Shown: positions 44,204-55,525, counted from the stretch's first letter. The stretch is DNA of 64,000 nt from Litorilituus sediminis (GCF_004295665.1 NZ_CP034759.1:558001-622000); one strand, 5' to 3'. The notes: generated by a model from the letters alone, not told the origin. A program made the numbers and translations.

Positions 44204-44842
44204 CTAAAAGCGTACCAACAAAGATAAGGCTAAATTTTGCGTGGTAATTTCTGCTATTTCTGTTTGTTCAAAATCAAAAGTGATAGCAAAGACATTATTA
44301 AAACCATAACCTATGCCAACACCTGTCAATAGTGAAGCACCATGATCCGTTTGTTTTACCGTAGATAAATCATCCAGAGTACCAGTTAAGGAAGTGAACT
44401 CATTACCCCAAAGTAACGCGCCAACTTGTGCCTTTAAAAACAAATTGTCATTGATGGGATAAGTTGCAATGGCTCGAACATCACCAGCAATGGTTTTAAA
44501 GCTACCACTGTGAAGGGTATTGAGTGTACTTTTACCATTAGCATCAGTCACTTCTTCGGTGATGGAAAAGCTGGCTTTACCAAAAGAAGTCACCCCAGCC
44601 TCTATCGCCATGTATCGATTAAATTGATAGCCAATAAAGCCTCGCCAGCCACTTTCTGAGGTGCTGTCATTATATTGACTAGCAAGCTCAGAGACATCAA
44701 TGCCAGGGGAAAAATTTAAATTATCGTAACTATGATGCTGATAACTAAGACCTGTATAAGTAAATTGATTTCTATCAGCCGCAACAGCGGAAAAAATGCT
44801 CAAACCTAATACGGCAATAATTGATGTACGTAATAATTTCAT
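44204..44842 (-). CDS. Outer-membrane beta-barrel protein (OmpA-like/8-stranded type)
   Basis: A 212-residue protein with a signal peptide (1-22, ending AVA-AD) and alternating amphipathic strands. FTYTGLSYQHHSYDNLNF and GWRGFIGYQFNRYMAIEAGVTSFGKASF are followed by LTGVGIGYGFNNVFAITFDFEQT and the end NLALSLLVRF with the terminal Phe of barrel proteins. The small barrel of about 190 residues fits the OmpA transmembrane or OmpX/PagP size class. Function unknown. Confidence 0.85.
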   Translation of the reverse strand: MKLLRTSIIAVLGLSIFSAVAADRNQFTYTGLSYQHHSYDNLNFSPGIDVSELASQYNDSTSESGWRGFIGYQFNRYMAIEAGVTSFGKASFSITEEVTDANGKSTLNTLHSGSFKTIAGDVRAIATYPINDNLFLKAQVGALLWGNEFTSLTGTLDDLSTVKQTDHGASLLTGVGIGYGFNNVFAITFDFEQTEIAEITTQNLALSLLVRF

Positions 44843-45014
44843 TGATATCCTTATGAATAAATTATATTAAATAGTGCTGTCGTCATTAACAGCAAAACAA
44901 TTGATTATAAAAGAAAAGATAAAGCTTAGCACTATCCGTTTTTAAGCTTTACTGTGTTAAAAGTGGTTTTATTTCATGGTTATTTCAGCTATCTCTGTTA
45001 TCTCAAAGGTATAG

Positions 45015-45412
45015 TTATATTTTTCGGCCAACAAAAACGTTACTACTTATCACTGCTTTGCCAACCTTAAACTGCAGTGAGTGATCGAAATAAAAGCGCC
45101 CTATTGAACTAAATTGAGAGACAAGCTTATTGTCTTTATTTGTAGCCTTGCCTTGTATTTCATATTGTTTTTTATCTATTTTTTTGATTAAAAACGTAAT
45201 AACCCATGGCTCCATATCTAAAGTGACATCATTACCGTCATCAACAAATCTTCTGCCACTAAAGGCATTGGTATCTGAGCAATAAGCATTATTAGTGCAC
45301 GGTGTTAATTCTAAAATATGCCAATCATAAGCCACGACATAATTGTCTAGCGATGTATTAGCTAAAGCGTTGCCAGCAAAAGTGCATAAAAAAATAAAAA
45401 GAAAAGCTTCAT
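45015..45412 (-). pseudogene. Hypothetical exported protein with a frameshift in its signal peptide
   Basis: The intact part (from 45335) reads as 106 residues of unknown family (AYDWHILELTPCTNNAYCSD...). Upstream in the same frame is a clean signal-peptide core (AFLFIFLCTFAGNALANTSLDNYVV) without any start codon. The only well-placed ATG, at 45412 with AGGAA before it, is one base out of frame and would stop after 16 codons. Adding one A in ATGAA(A)GC restores MKAFLFIFLCTFAGNALA. So either a single-base deletion has inactivated it or there is a sequencing error. Confidence 0.7.
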
Positions 45413-45536
45413 CCGTGATTTCCTAGGGTTAATAATGCCACGATAAGTGACAACGAATATGCGGGCTTACTTTTGCGAATCCGAAAAAGCAAACCATCAA
45501 TACTTCTATAATTCAAAAATACTCGCTTTTGCTTAT

Positions 45537-48500
45537 TCAAGCGACTAATCTTTTATTAAAAGTACTTGCTCTCCTTAGCCTAATCAGAATAAACAGTGCT
45601 ATTAAAGCTTCGACGGAACCAGTACCACCAGAGCCATTATTCTCTGACGTAACCGTAGTAACTTTAGCTTCATTTTTGATAGTAAACGAAGTCGCCACAG
45701 TAGTACTTAGATTACCGTCTGAGATTGAGAGTTGTATATCGACAACCTCATCACTTGCTACTTCAGGCAAAGTAAAGCTAACTTCACTTATAGTTGCATT
45801 ATTCATCATGATATCAACACCTGATATTTGCTCCCAGAGGTAGGTTAAATTATCGCCATCTGGATCATTACTTTGTGAAGTTAGCTTAACAACACTACCT
45901 TCAGGGTAACTATTTTCATGACTATCGATACTGACCTTAGGGCCTTGGTTGATTTGATTAACTAATACTTCAATAACGACACTACTATCTTCTCTACCAT
46001 CATTTACTGTTAACTCGAAGGTTAAGGTTTCATCGTTCTGCACATCTGGGCTGACAAAGCTCAGTGTCATTTCGCTTGTAGTATTTAGCGTAACTTCATG
46101 GCCGCTTAATTGTCTCCACGTAAATGTTAGGTTATCCCCTTCTGCATCGGTTGTGCCTGATGCATCTATAATCAATTCAGTACCTTCATCCACTTGATAT
46201 CTTGTTATCATAGTAATAGTTGGCGGTTGGTTTTGCTTTTCAATTGCAAATACACCCGGGTCTTCCACTACACCATTAGCAGCTAAATCATCGTCATTAG
46301 GGCCTCCATCCTCTATAATTAACTGAACACAGTTATCACTTTCAGTTAAACCTGTCGTGTAAATTGCATCATTAGCCAGTGGACAATTTCCGTTCGCATC
46401 CGTTGAAGCTGATTTAACACTGTTTTTATCATCTTCAACAAATGTGTACCAACCATTGACAGTATTATATTTACGATAAATAGTACCAGCGCTTAAAGTT
46501 TTCCCTTTCGTTAACGGGATAACTACTGCCACAGATTCACCTTGTTTAGCTAATCCACTGACAATAAAGCTGTAAATTGAACTTTCCGCAATATAGTGCG
46601 CATCACCTGTATCGGCTGCCCCCGCTGGGACGACACCCACTAATTCATCAACGCTTAAAATAGCGCCTACGCTACTAGCACCACCAGACATAGAAGCCAT
46701 CTTACCTAATGACATACTTAATCCTTGAGTAGTTTTTATTGGTTCGCTGCCTACTTGAGTTGGTAGTTGTGAAGCATTGTCGTCATCATCAAGATAATCA
46801 GCTATGCCATCTCCATCACTATCTTTATAGCCTTCATCGCTATCACGAATGCCGTCACCATCACTATCTGCATTCCCATCAAGTGAAGTTAAATTTTCTA
46901 CTAATAGTTGTATATCACGCTTAACACTATAACTCTCTGCTGTATTATTCTCTGTTACTTCAACCATGATGTTATAAGGCACGGTTAGTCCTTCTTTGCT
47001 TAAATCACTAGGATCAAATTCAAAAGTTAAATTATTGCTATCAATATTTTCATCGATAAAAGCATTGCCATCCACTGTCCAGCTAATATTATGACTATCA
47101 TTTTGATTCACATCACTAATAACAGCAGCAATAGTCACAATGCCATTATCTGGGTCAATTATGCTAACATGTTCGCCGTTTTGGCGGCTTAATATACTCA
47201 ACTGCGGTGCTTCATTATGTTTGATTACCAAGAGTTGTGTTTGTTTATTATCACCAATAAAGGCATTGCTAGTACTATCAATTGTTACAATTAAGTCGTC
47301 CGTGGTAAGCACATCGTTTGGTATGTTAACCGTTAATTGTCCTTGTGTACCTGAGTCAATTGCAACACTCGCCTTAGTAATTACGTTACCATTTTGACTT
47401 AGTTGATAATCAATCCCTACAGGATAACTCGGAGCTTTACCACTTAAGCTCAACGATAGTTGATAACTGCCGCCGGCCTCAACATTTAAATTTGAACTAA
47501 TACTGAGCTCTGGTTTTATTTCTAGATTAACCACAGCAGTTTGATTGTTACCCGAGTTATCACTCGCCCTCAATTCAATTTGATGTACACCCGATTGATA
47601 TTGACTTTTACCTAAAATTTCTGCCGTTAATTCACCATCAACAATATCAAATGCTCTCACGGTAACTAAATCATTGATGTCCGTTAAGCGACCCTCTGCA
47701 TTGATATAAACTCCTGATTGCTCGATAAATTCCGGTTTAGTAGTATCTTCCACCGTAACCAACTGCTCAATAGAGGCTTGATTGCCAGCAAAATCAGTAG
47801 CTGTCCAGGTAATAACATGCTCACCTAATGGTAGGCTTTCGGTTAAATCTGATTCAATGCTCGGAGCATTAAGGTTGTTATCTGTCACCTCTGGCGCGAT
47901 TAATGAAATTTCAGTAAATTCTCCTGTCGCCTCAAAAGTTAAAGAATCAACAACACCTATGACCGGAGCTTGCGTATCCCCGATTTGAGCATTTAATGGC
48001 TCACTGTCATCTTCATCCAAAATACCATCGCCATCATCATCAGTATCGGCGTTGTTACCAATGCCATCACCATCTGTATCAAGAAACTCACTCGCATCTA
48101 GCGGAAAGGCATCTGTGCTATCCGCTACACCATCGCCATCATCATCAGTATCGGCATTATTACCAATGCCATCACCATCTGTATCAAGAAACTCACTCGC
48201 ATCTAGCGGAAAGGCATCTGTGCTATCCGCTACACCATCGCCATCATCATCAGTATCGGCGTTGTTACCAATGCCATCACCATCTGTATCAAGAAACTCA
48301 CTCGCATCTAGCGGAAAGGCATCTGTGCTATCCGCTACACCATCGCCATCATCATCAGTATCGGCATTATTACCAATGCCATCACCATCTGTATCAAGAA
48401 ACTCACTCGCATCTAGCGGAAAGGCATCTGTGCTATCCGCTACACCATCGCCATCATCATCAGTATCGGCGTTGTTACCAATGCCATCACCATCTGTATC

Positions 48501-49457
48501 AAGAAACTCACTCGCATCTAGCGGAAAGGCATCTGTGCTATCCGCTACACCATCGCCATCATCATCAGTATCGGCATTATTACCAATGCCATCACCATCT
48601 GTATCAAGAAACTCACTCGCATCTAGCGGAAAGGCATCTGTGCTATCCGCTACACCATCGCCATCATCATCAGTATCGGCATTATTACCAATGCCATCAC
48701 CATCTGTATCAAGAAACTCACTCGCATCTAGCGGAAAGGCATCTGTGCTATCCGCTACACCATCGCCATCATCATCAGTATCGGCATTATTACCAATGCC
48801 ATCACCATCTGTATCAAGAAACTCACTCGCATCTAGCGGAAAGGCATCTGTGCTATCGGCAACACCATCGCCATCATCATCAGTATCGGCATTATTACCA
48901 ATGCCATCACCATCTGTATCAATAGACTCATCTTTATTAAATGGAAAAGCATCGACTTGGTTTATCACTCCATCATAATCAAAGTCAGTGCCATAATTCT
49001 TTGAAATAGACATAGTTTGCTCATTATTTTGAGCATCGAGCTCTGTCCAATAGATAGTTACTTGAACACTAGCTAAACATTCAGCTGAAAAAGTTAAGAT
49101 TGAATTTGCTCTACCAAATCCATACTCCTTAGTTAGTATTTGATATTCACCTGAAGAGTCTGCGGGTATACCTGTTAACACAAGTTGAACCGTTTCTAGT
49201 GCTTGCCTTTGTGGCCAAATGTAGGAATTTACTGAAATAGCTATATCTTTATTTGTTATACTAGAAAAGTTGCATTGAGCATAATAAGCGTTTTGTAATA
49301 GCTCAATTTCCATCGTATTCACATCATTGCCGAACGCAGAAGCTGTAGATATTAATAACAACCCCGCAAGGAATACTTTAGAGTTAAATACTCTTGATAG
49401 TTGATTACTCTTTTGTTTAAATTTGTATTCTTTCTTTATTAAACCAAGTGACTCCAT
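45537..49457 (-). CDS. Large surface protein with thrombospondin type 3 repeats and GlyGly-CTERM
   Basis: A 1306-residue secreted or surface-anchored protein. The N-terminus has a long signal region (hydrophobic VFLAGLLLISTASAFG, about 28-43). Residues ~175-500 contain nine copies of a calcium-binding DTDGDGIGNNADTDDDGDG unit; eight are followed by VADSTDAFPLDASEFL-type spacers, so the period is 35. After them come an HYR-like domain (GEHVITWTATDFAGNQASIEQLVTV), a cadherin-like or Ig-like region and another short Asp-rich patch (DADSDGDGIRDSDEGYKDSDGDG). Two PKD/REJ-type domains follow (DASGTTDAEGDNLTFTWRQ and SNDPDGDNLTYLWEQ). The end GGTGSVEALIALFILIRLRR is a GlyGly-CTERM signal, processed by rhombosortase and sent out by type II secretion in other bacteria. 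Likely an adhesin or surface scaffold. Confidence 0.88.
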   Translation of the reverse strand: MESLGLIKKEYKFKQKSNQLSRVFNSKVFLAGLLLISTASAFGNDVNTMEIELLQNAYYAQCNFSSITNKDIAISVNSYIWPQRQALETVQLVLTGIPADSSGEYQILTKEYGFGRANSILTFSAECLASVQVTIYWTELDAQNNEQTMSISKNYGTDFDYDGVINQVDAFPFNKDESIDTDGDGIGNNADTDDDGDGVADSTDAFPLDASEFLDTDGDGIGNNADTDDDGDGVADSTDAFPLDASEFLDTDGDGIGNNADTDDDGDGVADSTDAFPLDASEFLDTDGDGIGNNADTDDDGDGVADSTDAFPLDASEFLDTDGDGIGNNADTDDDGDGVADSTDAFPLDASEFLDTDGDGIGNNADTDDDGDGVADSTDAFPLDASEFLDTDGDGIGNNADTDDDGDGVADSTDAFPLDASEFLDTDGDGIGNNADTDDDGDGVADSTDAFPLDASEFLDTDGDGIGNNADTDDDGDGILDEDDSEPLNAQIGDTQAPVIGVVDSLTFEATGEFTEISLIAPEVTDNNLNAPSIESDLTESLPLGEHVITWTATDFAGNQASIEQLVTVEDTTKPEFIEQSGVYINAEGRLTDINDLVTVRAFDIVDGELTAEILGKSQYQSGVHQIELRASDNSGNNQTAVVNLEIKPELSISSNLNVEAGGSYQLSLSLSGKAPSYPVGIDYQLSQNGNVITKASVAIDSGTQGQLTVNIPNDVLTTDDLIVTIDSTSNAFIGDNKQTQLLVIKHNEAPQLSILSRQNGEHVSIIDPDNGIVTIAAVISDVNQNDSHNISWTVDGNAFIDENIDSNNLTFEFDPSDLSKEGLTVPYNIMVEVTENNTAESYSVKRDIQLLVENLTSLDGNADSDGDGIRDSDEGYKDSDGDGIADYLDDDDNASQLPTQVGSEPIKTTQGLSMSLGKMASMSGGASSVGAILSVDELVGVVPAGAADTGDAHYIAESSIYSFIVSGLAKQGESVAVVIPLTKGKTLSAGTIYRKYNTVNGWYTFVEDDKNSVKSASTDANGNCPLANDAIYTTGLTESDNCVQLIIEDGGPNDDDLAANGVVEDPGVFAIEKQNQPPTITMITRYQVDEGTELIIDASGTTDAEGDNLTFTWRQLSGHEVTLNTTSEMTLSFVSPDVQNDETLTFELTVNDGREDSSVVIEVLVNQINQGPKVSIDSHENSYPEGSVVKLTSQSNDPDGDNLTYLWEQISGVDIMMNNATISEVSFTLPEVASDEVVDIQLSISDGNLSTTVATSFTIKNEAKVTTVTSENNGSGGTGSVEALIALFILIRLRRASTFNKRLVA
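48025..48920 (-). repeat. 105-bp coding tandem repeat, about 8.5 units
   Basis: A near-perfect DNA repeat of 105 bases within the surface-protein gene. Two variants differ at the Asn-Asn-Ala codons (plus strand gcgttgtt versus gcattatt). Going along the plus strand the order is G A G A G A A A A A (first nine positions at 105-base steps: G,A,G,A,G,A,A,A,A), so a 210-base double unit seems to have duplicated. Copy number is likely to vary between strains. Long open frames on the opposite strand here are by-products of the repeat. Confidence 0.92.
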
Positions 49458-49826
49458 TCAGCTTTTATTCCTTACTTATTAATATGTTACTTTTAGGCAG
49501 TAAGAATATTATATTTTCGTTTGATAAGCTAGTACAACCACTTACATCACTCCTCTTTAAGAAAAAATTACGCTTGTTCTTCCTCAACGCTAACTGAAAA
49601 AGTTCGTTAATATTCTCTGAGCATTAACTTTTTAATGGTTTGAATAAGTCTTGCTTCATAGAGATCTAGTTTGCATTCGCCTGAGCATTGACTTTAAAGC
49701 GCTCAATACACATCCGCTATTAATGCAGTTGTCATAATATAAAGCAATGAAGTTGCTAGCTTTTACAATACAAAATATCTTAAACTGAACAAAGACATTG
49801 GAAGTTTCTCAAACGGAATGTTCGCT

Positions 49827-50075
49827 ATGCCAACAAATACGATAAAAGGCACTTTATCAATCCCAATCATATGTATAGAAGTATTTATTTCTGTCGATAC
49901 AGAAAGTAGCGATATTATTAAAGAAACGACTTTCACTAAACTCAAAAGTCTATACAAAAGCACTAGTAAGCAAGAACAACAACTTACCAATGCTTTTATG
50001 CGGGCGATTAAACAAAGAATTAAATTTAGCCCAAATAAGCCAGTTCAAATTAAGCCAAAACAAATTAACTCATGA
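49827..50075 (+). CDS. Hypothetical protein upstream of the YiaW/YiaV-like pair
   Basis: A doubtful small gene. The frame starts at 49818 (MFAMPTN) with a second ATG at 49827 that has GGAATG at a fair distance. The protein has about 82 residues: a hydrophobic stretch IPIICIEVFISV near the start, then a Lys/Gln-rich basic tail (FMRAIKQRIKFSPNKPVQIKPKQ). No family is recognised. It ends 26 bases before the DUF3302 gene in the same direction and could be co-transcribed. The 360-base gap before it (49458-49817) shows no gene; I see only AT-rich sequence that should hold promoters for this side and for the surface-protein gene. Confidence 0.4.
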   Translation: MPTNTIKGTLSIPIICIEVFISVDTESSDIIKETTFTKLKSLYKSTSKQEQQLTNAFMRAIKQRIKFSPNKPVQIKPKQINS

Positions 50076-50101
50076 AAACATAATCAAAATAAGGAACTCA
50101 T

Positions 50102-50443
50102 ATGCTAGATTATTTCGCACTATTCTTAGTGTTTTTCGTAGCACTCGTCATCTTTTATGGCATCATTGCCATTCATGATATCCCCTACGAAATTGCTAAA
50201 AAACGTAACCACCCTCAGCAGGATGCCTTGCACGTTGCTGGCTGGGTCAGTCTCTTTACTTTACATGTGATGTGGCCATTTTTATGGATTTGGGCAACCC
50301 TCTATCGTGAAGATAGAGGCTGGGGATTTTCCAAAAACAACAAAGCTAATCTAGATGATTTAGCTATCATGCAAGAAGAAATTAGCGCATTAAAAACTCA
50401 GCTAAACGATTTACAACAACAATTACAACAAGGTGAGGGTTAA
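50102..50443 (+). CDS. DUF3302 inner-membrane protein (YiaW-like)
   Basis: A 113-residue protein with two hydrophobic helices (LDYFALFLVFFVALVIFYGIIAI and AGWVSLFTLHVMWPFLWIWATLY) and a C-terminal coiled coil (IMQEEISALKTQLNDLQQQLQQ). It contains HDIPYEIAKKRNHPQQDALH, a conserved DUF3302 loop. It has a good ribosome-binding site (AAGGAA). The next gene starts two bases after its stop and encodes an HlyD-type protein, the same pair as yiaW-yiaV in E. coli. It probably supports a two-component exporter of unknown substrate. Confidence 0.88.
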   Translation: MLDYFALFLVFFVALVIFYGIIAIHDIPYEIAKKRNHPQQDALHVAGWVSLFTLHVMWPFLWIWATLYREDRGWGFSKNNKANLDDLAIMQEEISALKTQLNDLQQQLQQGEG

Positions 50444-50445
50444 TT

Positions 50446-51591
50446 ATGGATTTACTCATTATTGCAACCTATACCGCCATTTGTGTTGTTATTTTTAAAG
50501 TGTTCAAAATTCCGCTTAATAAGTGGACAGTACCAACAGCGGGTCTTGGCGGCGTAGTTATCCTATCTGCCATCTTATTAATTATGAATTACAATCACCC
50601 CTATGCGAAATGGGGCAAAGATGTCTTTGTATCAATTCCTATTGTGCCGCAAATTAGTGGTAACGTTAAAACCGTGAATGTTGTTGCTAATCAAAAGGTA
50701 AAACAAGGAGATATTTTATTTACCTTAGAAAATGATGAGCAAGTTATTGCCCTAAATAAAGCAGAAGCGGCATTAAGCGCTGCTCGCGGTGATGAGTTAG
50801 AAGATGATGCAGCCCTTCAAGCAGCAACCGCACAAGTAGCTAAAGCCAGAGCTGACAGAGACAGAACACGCAGTACCTATTTTAGATATAAAGAGGCACA
50901 TGAAAAAGGTGATAGCTCACCCTTTACCGATCAAGAAGTTGAAAACCGTAAACAACTTTACCAAGCAGATGAAGCCAGTTTAGCCAAAGCAATTGCTGAT
51001 GAAAAACGCTTACGCATTGAAACAGAATCTCTAATCGCAGGTGAAGATAGCCAAGTCGCACAATTAATCGCGGCAAGAAACAAAGCAAAGCTTGATTTAG
51101 AGCGGACAATTGTTCGAGCACCAGTTGATGGTATACCAACGCAAATTGCAATTCGCCCAGGTGTTCGAGCAGCTAAACTGCCATTAAGACCAGTAATGAC
51201 CTTTGTACCATTAGAAAAACGACGCTTTGCTGGTGCATTCTTTCAAAATTCTATGTTACGTTTAGAAAAAGGTATTGAAGCAGAAGTGATACTTGATGCG
51301 GTACCCGGTCATGTATTTAAAGGAAAGGTAGTTGATGTATTACCAGCTATGGCTGAAGGTGAAATACAAGCCAGTGGCAGCTTAATTTCTTCGCAATTAA
51401 TTCAAAAGCCCGGCTTTGCGATTGCCTTAATTGAGTTAGAAGAAGATTTAAATGATTATAACCTACCACTTGGTGTGCAAGGACAAGCAGTTGCCCTAAA
51501 TTATGAACATGATATTTTGCATGTTTCTCTGGTCAGACGCATATTACTGCGCATGATGGCATGGTTAAAATACGTATACCCTATTAAATAA
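50446..51591 (+). CDS. HlyD-family membrane fusion protein (YiaV-like)
   Basis: A 381-residue periplasmic adaptor anchored by two N-terminal helices (LIIATYTAICVVIFKVFKI and VPTAGLGGVVILSAILLIM). The biotinyl-lipoyl halves are PQISGNVKTVNVVANQKVKQGDILFTLEN (about 68-98) and LERTIVRAPVDGIPTQIAIRPG (about 220-242). A helical hairpin (ALSAARGDELEDDAALQAATAQVAKARADRDRTR...) lies between them. The barrel domain follows (MTFVPLEKRRFAGAFFQNSMLRLEKGIEAEVILDAVPG). No ABC or MFS partner is adjacent other than the DUF3302 protein. It overlaps its ribosome-binding site with the upstream stop, so it is co-translated. Confidence 0.92.
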   Translation: MDLLIIATYTAICVVIFKVFKIPLNKWTVPTAGLGGVVILSAILLIMNYNHPYAKWGKDVFVSIPIVPQISGNVKTVNVVANQKVKQGDILFTLENDEQVIALNKAEAALSAARGDELEDDAALQAATAQVAKARADRDRTRSTYFRYKEAHEKGDSSPFTDQEVENRKQLYQADEASLAKAIADEKRLRIETESLIAGEDSQVAQLIAARNKAKLDLERTIVRAPVDGIPTQIAIRPGVRAAKLPLRPVMTFVPLEKRRFAGAFFQNSMLRLEKGIEAEVILDAVPGHVFKGKVVDVLPAMAEGEIQASGSLISSQLIQKPGFAIALIELEEDLNDYNLPLGVQGQAVALNYEHDILHVSLVRRILLRMMAWLKYVYPIK

Positions 51592-51609
51592 GCTTAAATT
51601 ATAGGCACT

Positions 51610-51635
51610 AAAAAGGCTGCAAATGCAGCCTTTTT
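51610..51635. terminator. Bidirectional terminator between yiaV-like and ihfA genes
   Basis: AAAAAGGCTGC and GCAGCCTTTTT, 11-bp stem, AAAT loop, T-run after. It lies between convergent genes. Confidence 0.93.
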
Positions 51636-51701
51636 TAATATGCAGGTTGTTAAAAATAGCAGTACTAAATAATTAAATTACTTATTATAAGTTAATTATA
51701 A

Positions 51702-51998
51702 CTAGCCTTCGCTATTGCCATCTTCAACACGACTTTTCAATTTCTGACCAGGTCTAAAAGTAACAACCTTACGCGCAGAAATTGGAATATCTTCGCCTGT
51801 TTTAGGGTTACGACCAGGGCGTTCGCTTTTTTGACGCAAGTCGAAATTACCAAAACCAGAAAGTTTCACTTGCTCGCCACTTTCTAAGGTTTCACGTATT
51901 TCTTCGAAAAATACTTCTACCATTTCTTTTGCGTCGCGCTTGCTCAGCCCAACCTTTTCAAATAAATGTTCTGCTACTTCTGCTTTGGTAAGCGCCAT
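51702..51998 (-). CDS. ihfA: Integration host factor alpha subunit
   Basis: DNA-bending protein of the HU/IHF family that pairs with IhfB and shapes promoters and recombination sites. The 98 residues include [32 protein letters not shown], the core [30 protein letters not shown] with the DNA-contact arm, and [15 protein letters not shown]. Located 3 bases after pheT as in E. coli (pheS-pheT-ihfA), so it is co-transcribed with the synthetase genes. Confidence 0.98.
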   Translation of the reverse strand: MALTKAEVAEHLFEKVGLSKRDAKEMVEVFFEEIRETLESGEQVKLSGFGNFDLRQKSERPGRNPKTGEDIPISARKVVTFRPGQKLKSRVEDGNSEG

Positions 51999-52001
51999 TG
52001 C

Positions 52002-54434
52002 TTAATCCCTCAGTGATGCATTTAACTCTGATTTTAAGGCTTCAACAACTCGATCGATGACATCTGTGATGTCTTTTTCTTCAAGTGTTTTGCTTGTATC
52101 TTGTAAAATCAACGCAATTGCAAGACTCTTATAACCTTCATCTACACCATTACCTTGATATACATCAAACAAGTTTAGATCAATTAAATAATTTCCGCCA
52201 ACCTTTTCAATAAGTTGTAACACTTTTTTTGCATCAACATCTTCTTTTACTACCACAGCAAGGTCACGTCGATTCGCCGGGAAGCGAGAAATTTCGCTGG
52301 CTTGAGGAATTATTTGAGTTAATACTTCAGAGACTAATAATTCAAAAACTAATGTACGACCATTTAACCCTAATTTCCTTTCTAATTCAGGGTGTAAGCT
52401 TCCAACATAACCTACAAGTTGGCCATTACGGGTAATTTTTGCCGTTTGACCTGGGTGAAGTGCTTCAAGTTCGGCTTTGCTAAACTCGTAACTTGCAGAA
52501 TCGGCTGTTAATGACAATAACGCTTCAACATCACCTTTAATGTCGTAGAAATCTGTTGCCGCTTTTTCCATGCTCCAATGTTCATCAACACGTTGACCGC
52601 TGATAACACCTGCAATCATATTCTCTTGACGAACACCATTTTCAGCACTTTCATCCGGTACAAAACGAAGACCTGTTTCAAATAAGCGTACACGCCCTTG
52701 TTGACGATTTTGGTTATAACTTACTGATTGTAATAAGCCTGTCCATAAGCTTAAGCGCATTACTGACATTTCAGAAGAAATCGGATGCGGTAACGTCATC
52801 ACCTCTTGCTGTGGGTGCAATAAAGATTGTACTTTAGGGTCGACAAAGCTATAGGTAATCGCTTCTTGATAATCACGATTTACCAAGGTTTGCTTGAGCT
52901 TACGTAAAGAAATTTTCGCTTCTTTTTGCTCACGCATAGCAAGCGTTGCTTTCGGTGAAATATTTGGAATATTGTTGTAGCCAAATATACGCGCTACTTC
53001 TTCAATTAAGTCCACTTCAATGCTGATATCAAAGCGATAAGCCGGCACAACAACTTGCCATACTTTGTCATTGCCTTCACCAGTACTTGCTACTTCAAAA
53101 CCTAAACGCGTTAGAATTTCATCCACTTTTTCATCTTCAATATGATGACCAATTCGGCTATCAAGTTTGCTACGACGTAAACTTACCGATTTGCTTTGCG
53201 GGATATCTTGCTCTGATTTACCTTCAACGATTGGACCTGCTTGTCCACCAACAATTTCAAGTAATAATGAAGTAGCTCGCTCCATCGCATCACGTTGCAG
53301 CTCTGGGTCAATGCCGCGCTCATAACGATGAGATGAGTCAGTATGTAAACCGTATTGACGCGCTTTACCTAAAATCGCTAAAGGGGCAAAAAAGGCACTT
53401 TCTAAAAAGATATCTGTGGTCTCAGTGGTTACACCTGAATGTAAACCACCAAAAATACCCGCCATAGCTAGTGGCTTACCATTATCACCAGCTTCAGCAA
53501 TCACTAAAGTTTGCTCGTTTAAGCTCACTTCATTTTCATCTAATAAAACCAGCTTTTCGTCTTTATTGGCAAAACGTACATTAACACCCTGCTCTACTTT
53601 GGCTAAATCAAAAGCATGCATTGGATGACCAAGTTCAAGCAACACATAGTTAGTCACATCTACAACTGGATCGATTGAGCGAGTACCACAACGACGAAGC
53701 TTCTCTACCATCCAAAGTGGTGTTTGTGCTTTAACATTAACACCTTTAATAACACGACCTAAGTAACGCGGACAGGCTTGGCCTGCTGAAATAGTTACGT
53801 CTCGTACATCATCAATACTTGGTGTTACCGCAGTAATTTCAGGTGCAGTAACTGACAATGAATTAAGTACGCCCACTTCACGTGCTAAACCTTTAATGCC
53901 TAGACAGTCACCACGGTTAGCCGTTAAGTCAACGTCAATGGTCACATCATCTAAGTCTAAATATTCACGAACACAGCTACCAACTGGCGCATCTTGTGGT
54001 AATTCCAAAATACCATCGCTGCTTTCGGCTAAGCCAAGCTCAGATTCACTACATAACATACCAAAAGATGGCACACCACGAAGTTTGGCTTTTTTGATTT
54101 TGAAATCACCCGGCAGTACAGCACCAACCGTAGCAACAGCAACTTTTAGCCCTAAACGACAGTTTTTAGCACCACAAACAATGTCAACTAACTCGCCTTG
54201 TTCAACCGTATCAGAGCTGTAATCACCTAAGCTGATTTTAGTCACTTGTAATTTGTCAGCATCTGGGTGTGGGCCACATTCAACCACTTCACCAATGATA
54301 ACTTTGTTAAACTCACCAGCAACAGGGTCAACACCATCAACTTCTAAACCAGCCATAGTAATTTGATGAGCTAACTCATCAGAAGAAATAGCAGGATTTA
54401 CCCACTCACGTAACCAAGATTCACTAAATTTCAT
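52002..54434 (-). CDS. pheT: Phenylalanyl-tRNA synthetase beta subunit
   Basis: Large subunit of the (alpha-beta)2 enzyme that charges tRNA-Phe; it carries the editing site and the tRNA anticodon-contact domain. The 810 residues show [17 protein letters not shown], the EMAP-like domain with [21 protein letters not shown], the B3/B4 editing region (RHKLV-like [32 protein letters not shown]) and B5. The C-terminal FDX-ACB domain is [23 protein letters not shown]...LFDVYQG. It lies 11 bases downstream of pheS. Confidence 0.98.
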   Translation of the reverse strand: MKFSESWLREWVNPAISSDELAHQITMAGLEVDGVDPVAGEFNKVIIGEVVECGPHPDADKLQVTKISLGDYSSDTVEQGELVDIVCGAKNCRLGLKVAVATVGAVLPGDFKIKKAKLRGVPSFGMLCSESELGLAESSDGILELPQDAPVGSCVREYLDLDDVTIDVDLTANRGDCLGIKGLAREVGVLNSLSVTAPEITAVTPSIDDVRDVTISAGQACPRYLGRVIKGVNVKAQTPLWMVEKLRRCGTRSIDPVVDVTNYVLLELGHPMHAFDLAKVEQGVNVRFANKDEKLVLLDENEVSLNEQTLVIAEAGDNGKPLAMAGIFGGLHSGVTTETTDIFLESAFFAPLAILGKARQYGLHTDSSHRYERGIDPELQRDAMERATSLLLEIVGGQAGPIVEGKSEQDIPQSKSVSLRRSKLDSRIGHHIEDEKVDEILTRLGFEVASTGEGNDKVWQVVVPAYRFDISIEVDLIEEVARIFGYNNIPNISPKATLAMREQKEAKISLRKLKQTLVNRDYQEAITYSFVDPKVQSLLHPQQEVMTLPHPISSEMSVMRLSLWTGLLQSVSYNQNRQQGRVRLFETGLRFVPDESAENGVRQENMIAGVISGQRVDEHWSMEKAATDFYDIKGDVEALLSLTADSASYEFSKAELEALHPGQTAKITRNGQLVGYVGSLHPELERKLGLNGRTLVFELLVSEVLTQIIPQASEISRFPANRRDLAVVVKEDVDAKKVLQLIEKVGGNYLIDLNLFDVYQGNGVDEGYKSLAIALILQDTSKTLEEKDITDVIDRVVEALKSELNASLRD

Positions 54435-54445
54435 TACTACTTTTC

Positions 54446-55525
<1,080 letters not shown>

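Noticed and set aside
48025..48920. CRISPR-like periodic repeat
   Set aside because: The 105-bp unit has no unique spacers and is an in-frame protein repeat. The 211-bp tRNA array is likewise not a CRISPR.
47996..48978. Long plus-strand open frames of His/Tyr-rich and Ser/Pro-rich repeats
   Set aside because: They are antisense reading frames of the 105-bp repeat in the surface-protein gene; the minus frame has a signal peptide, known domains and a sorting tail.
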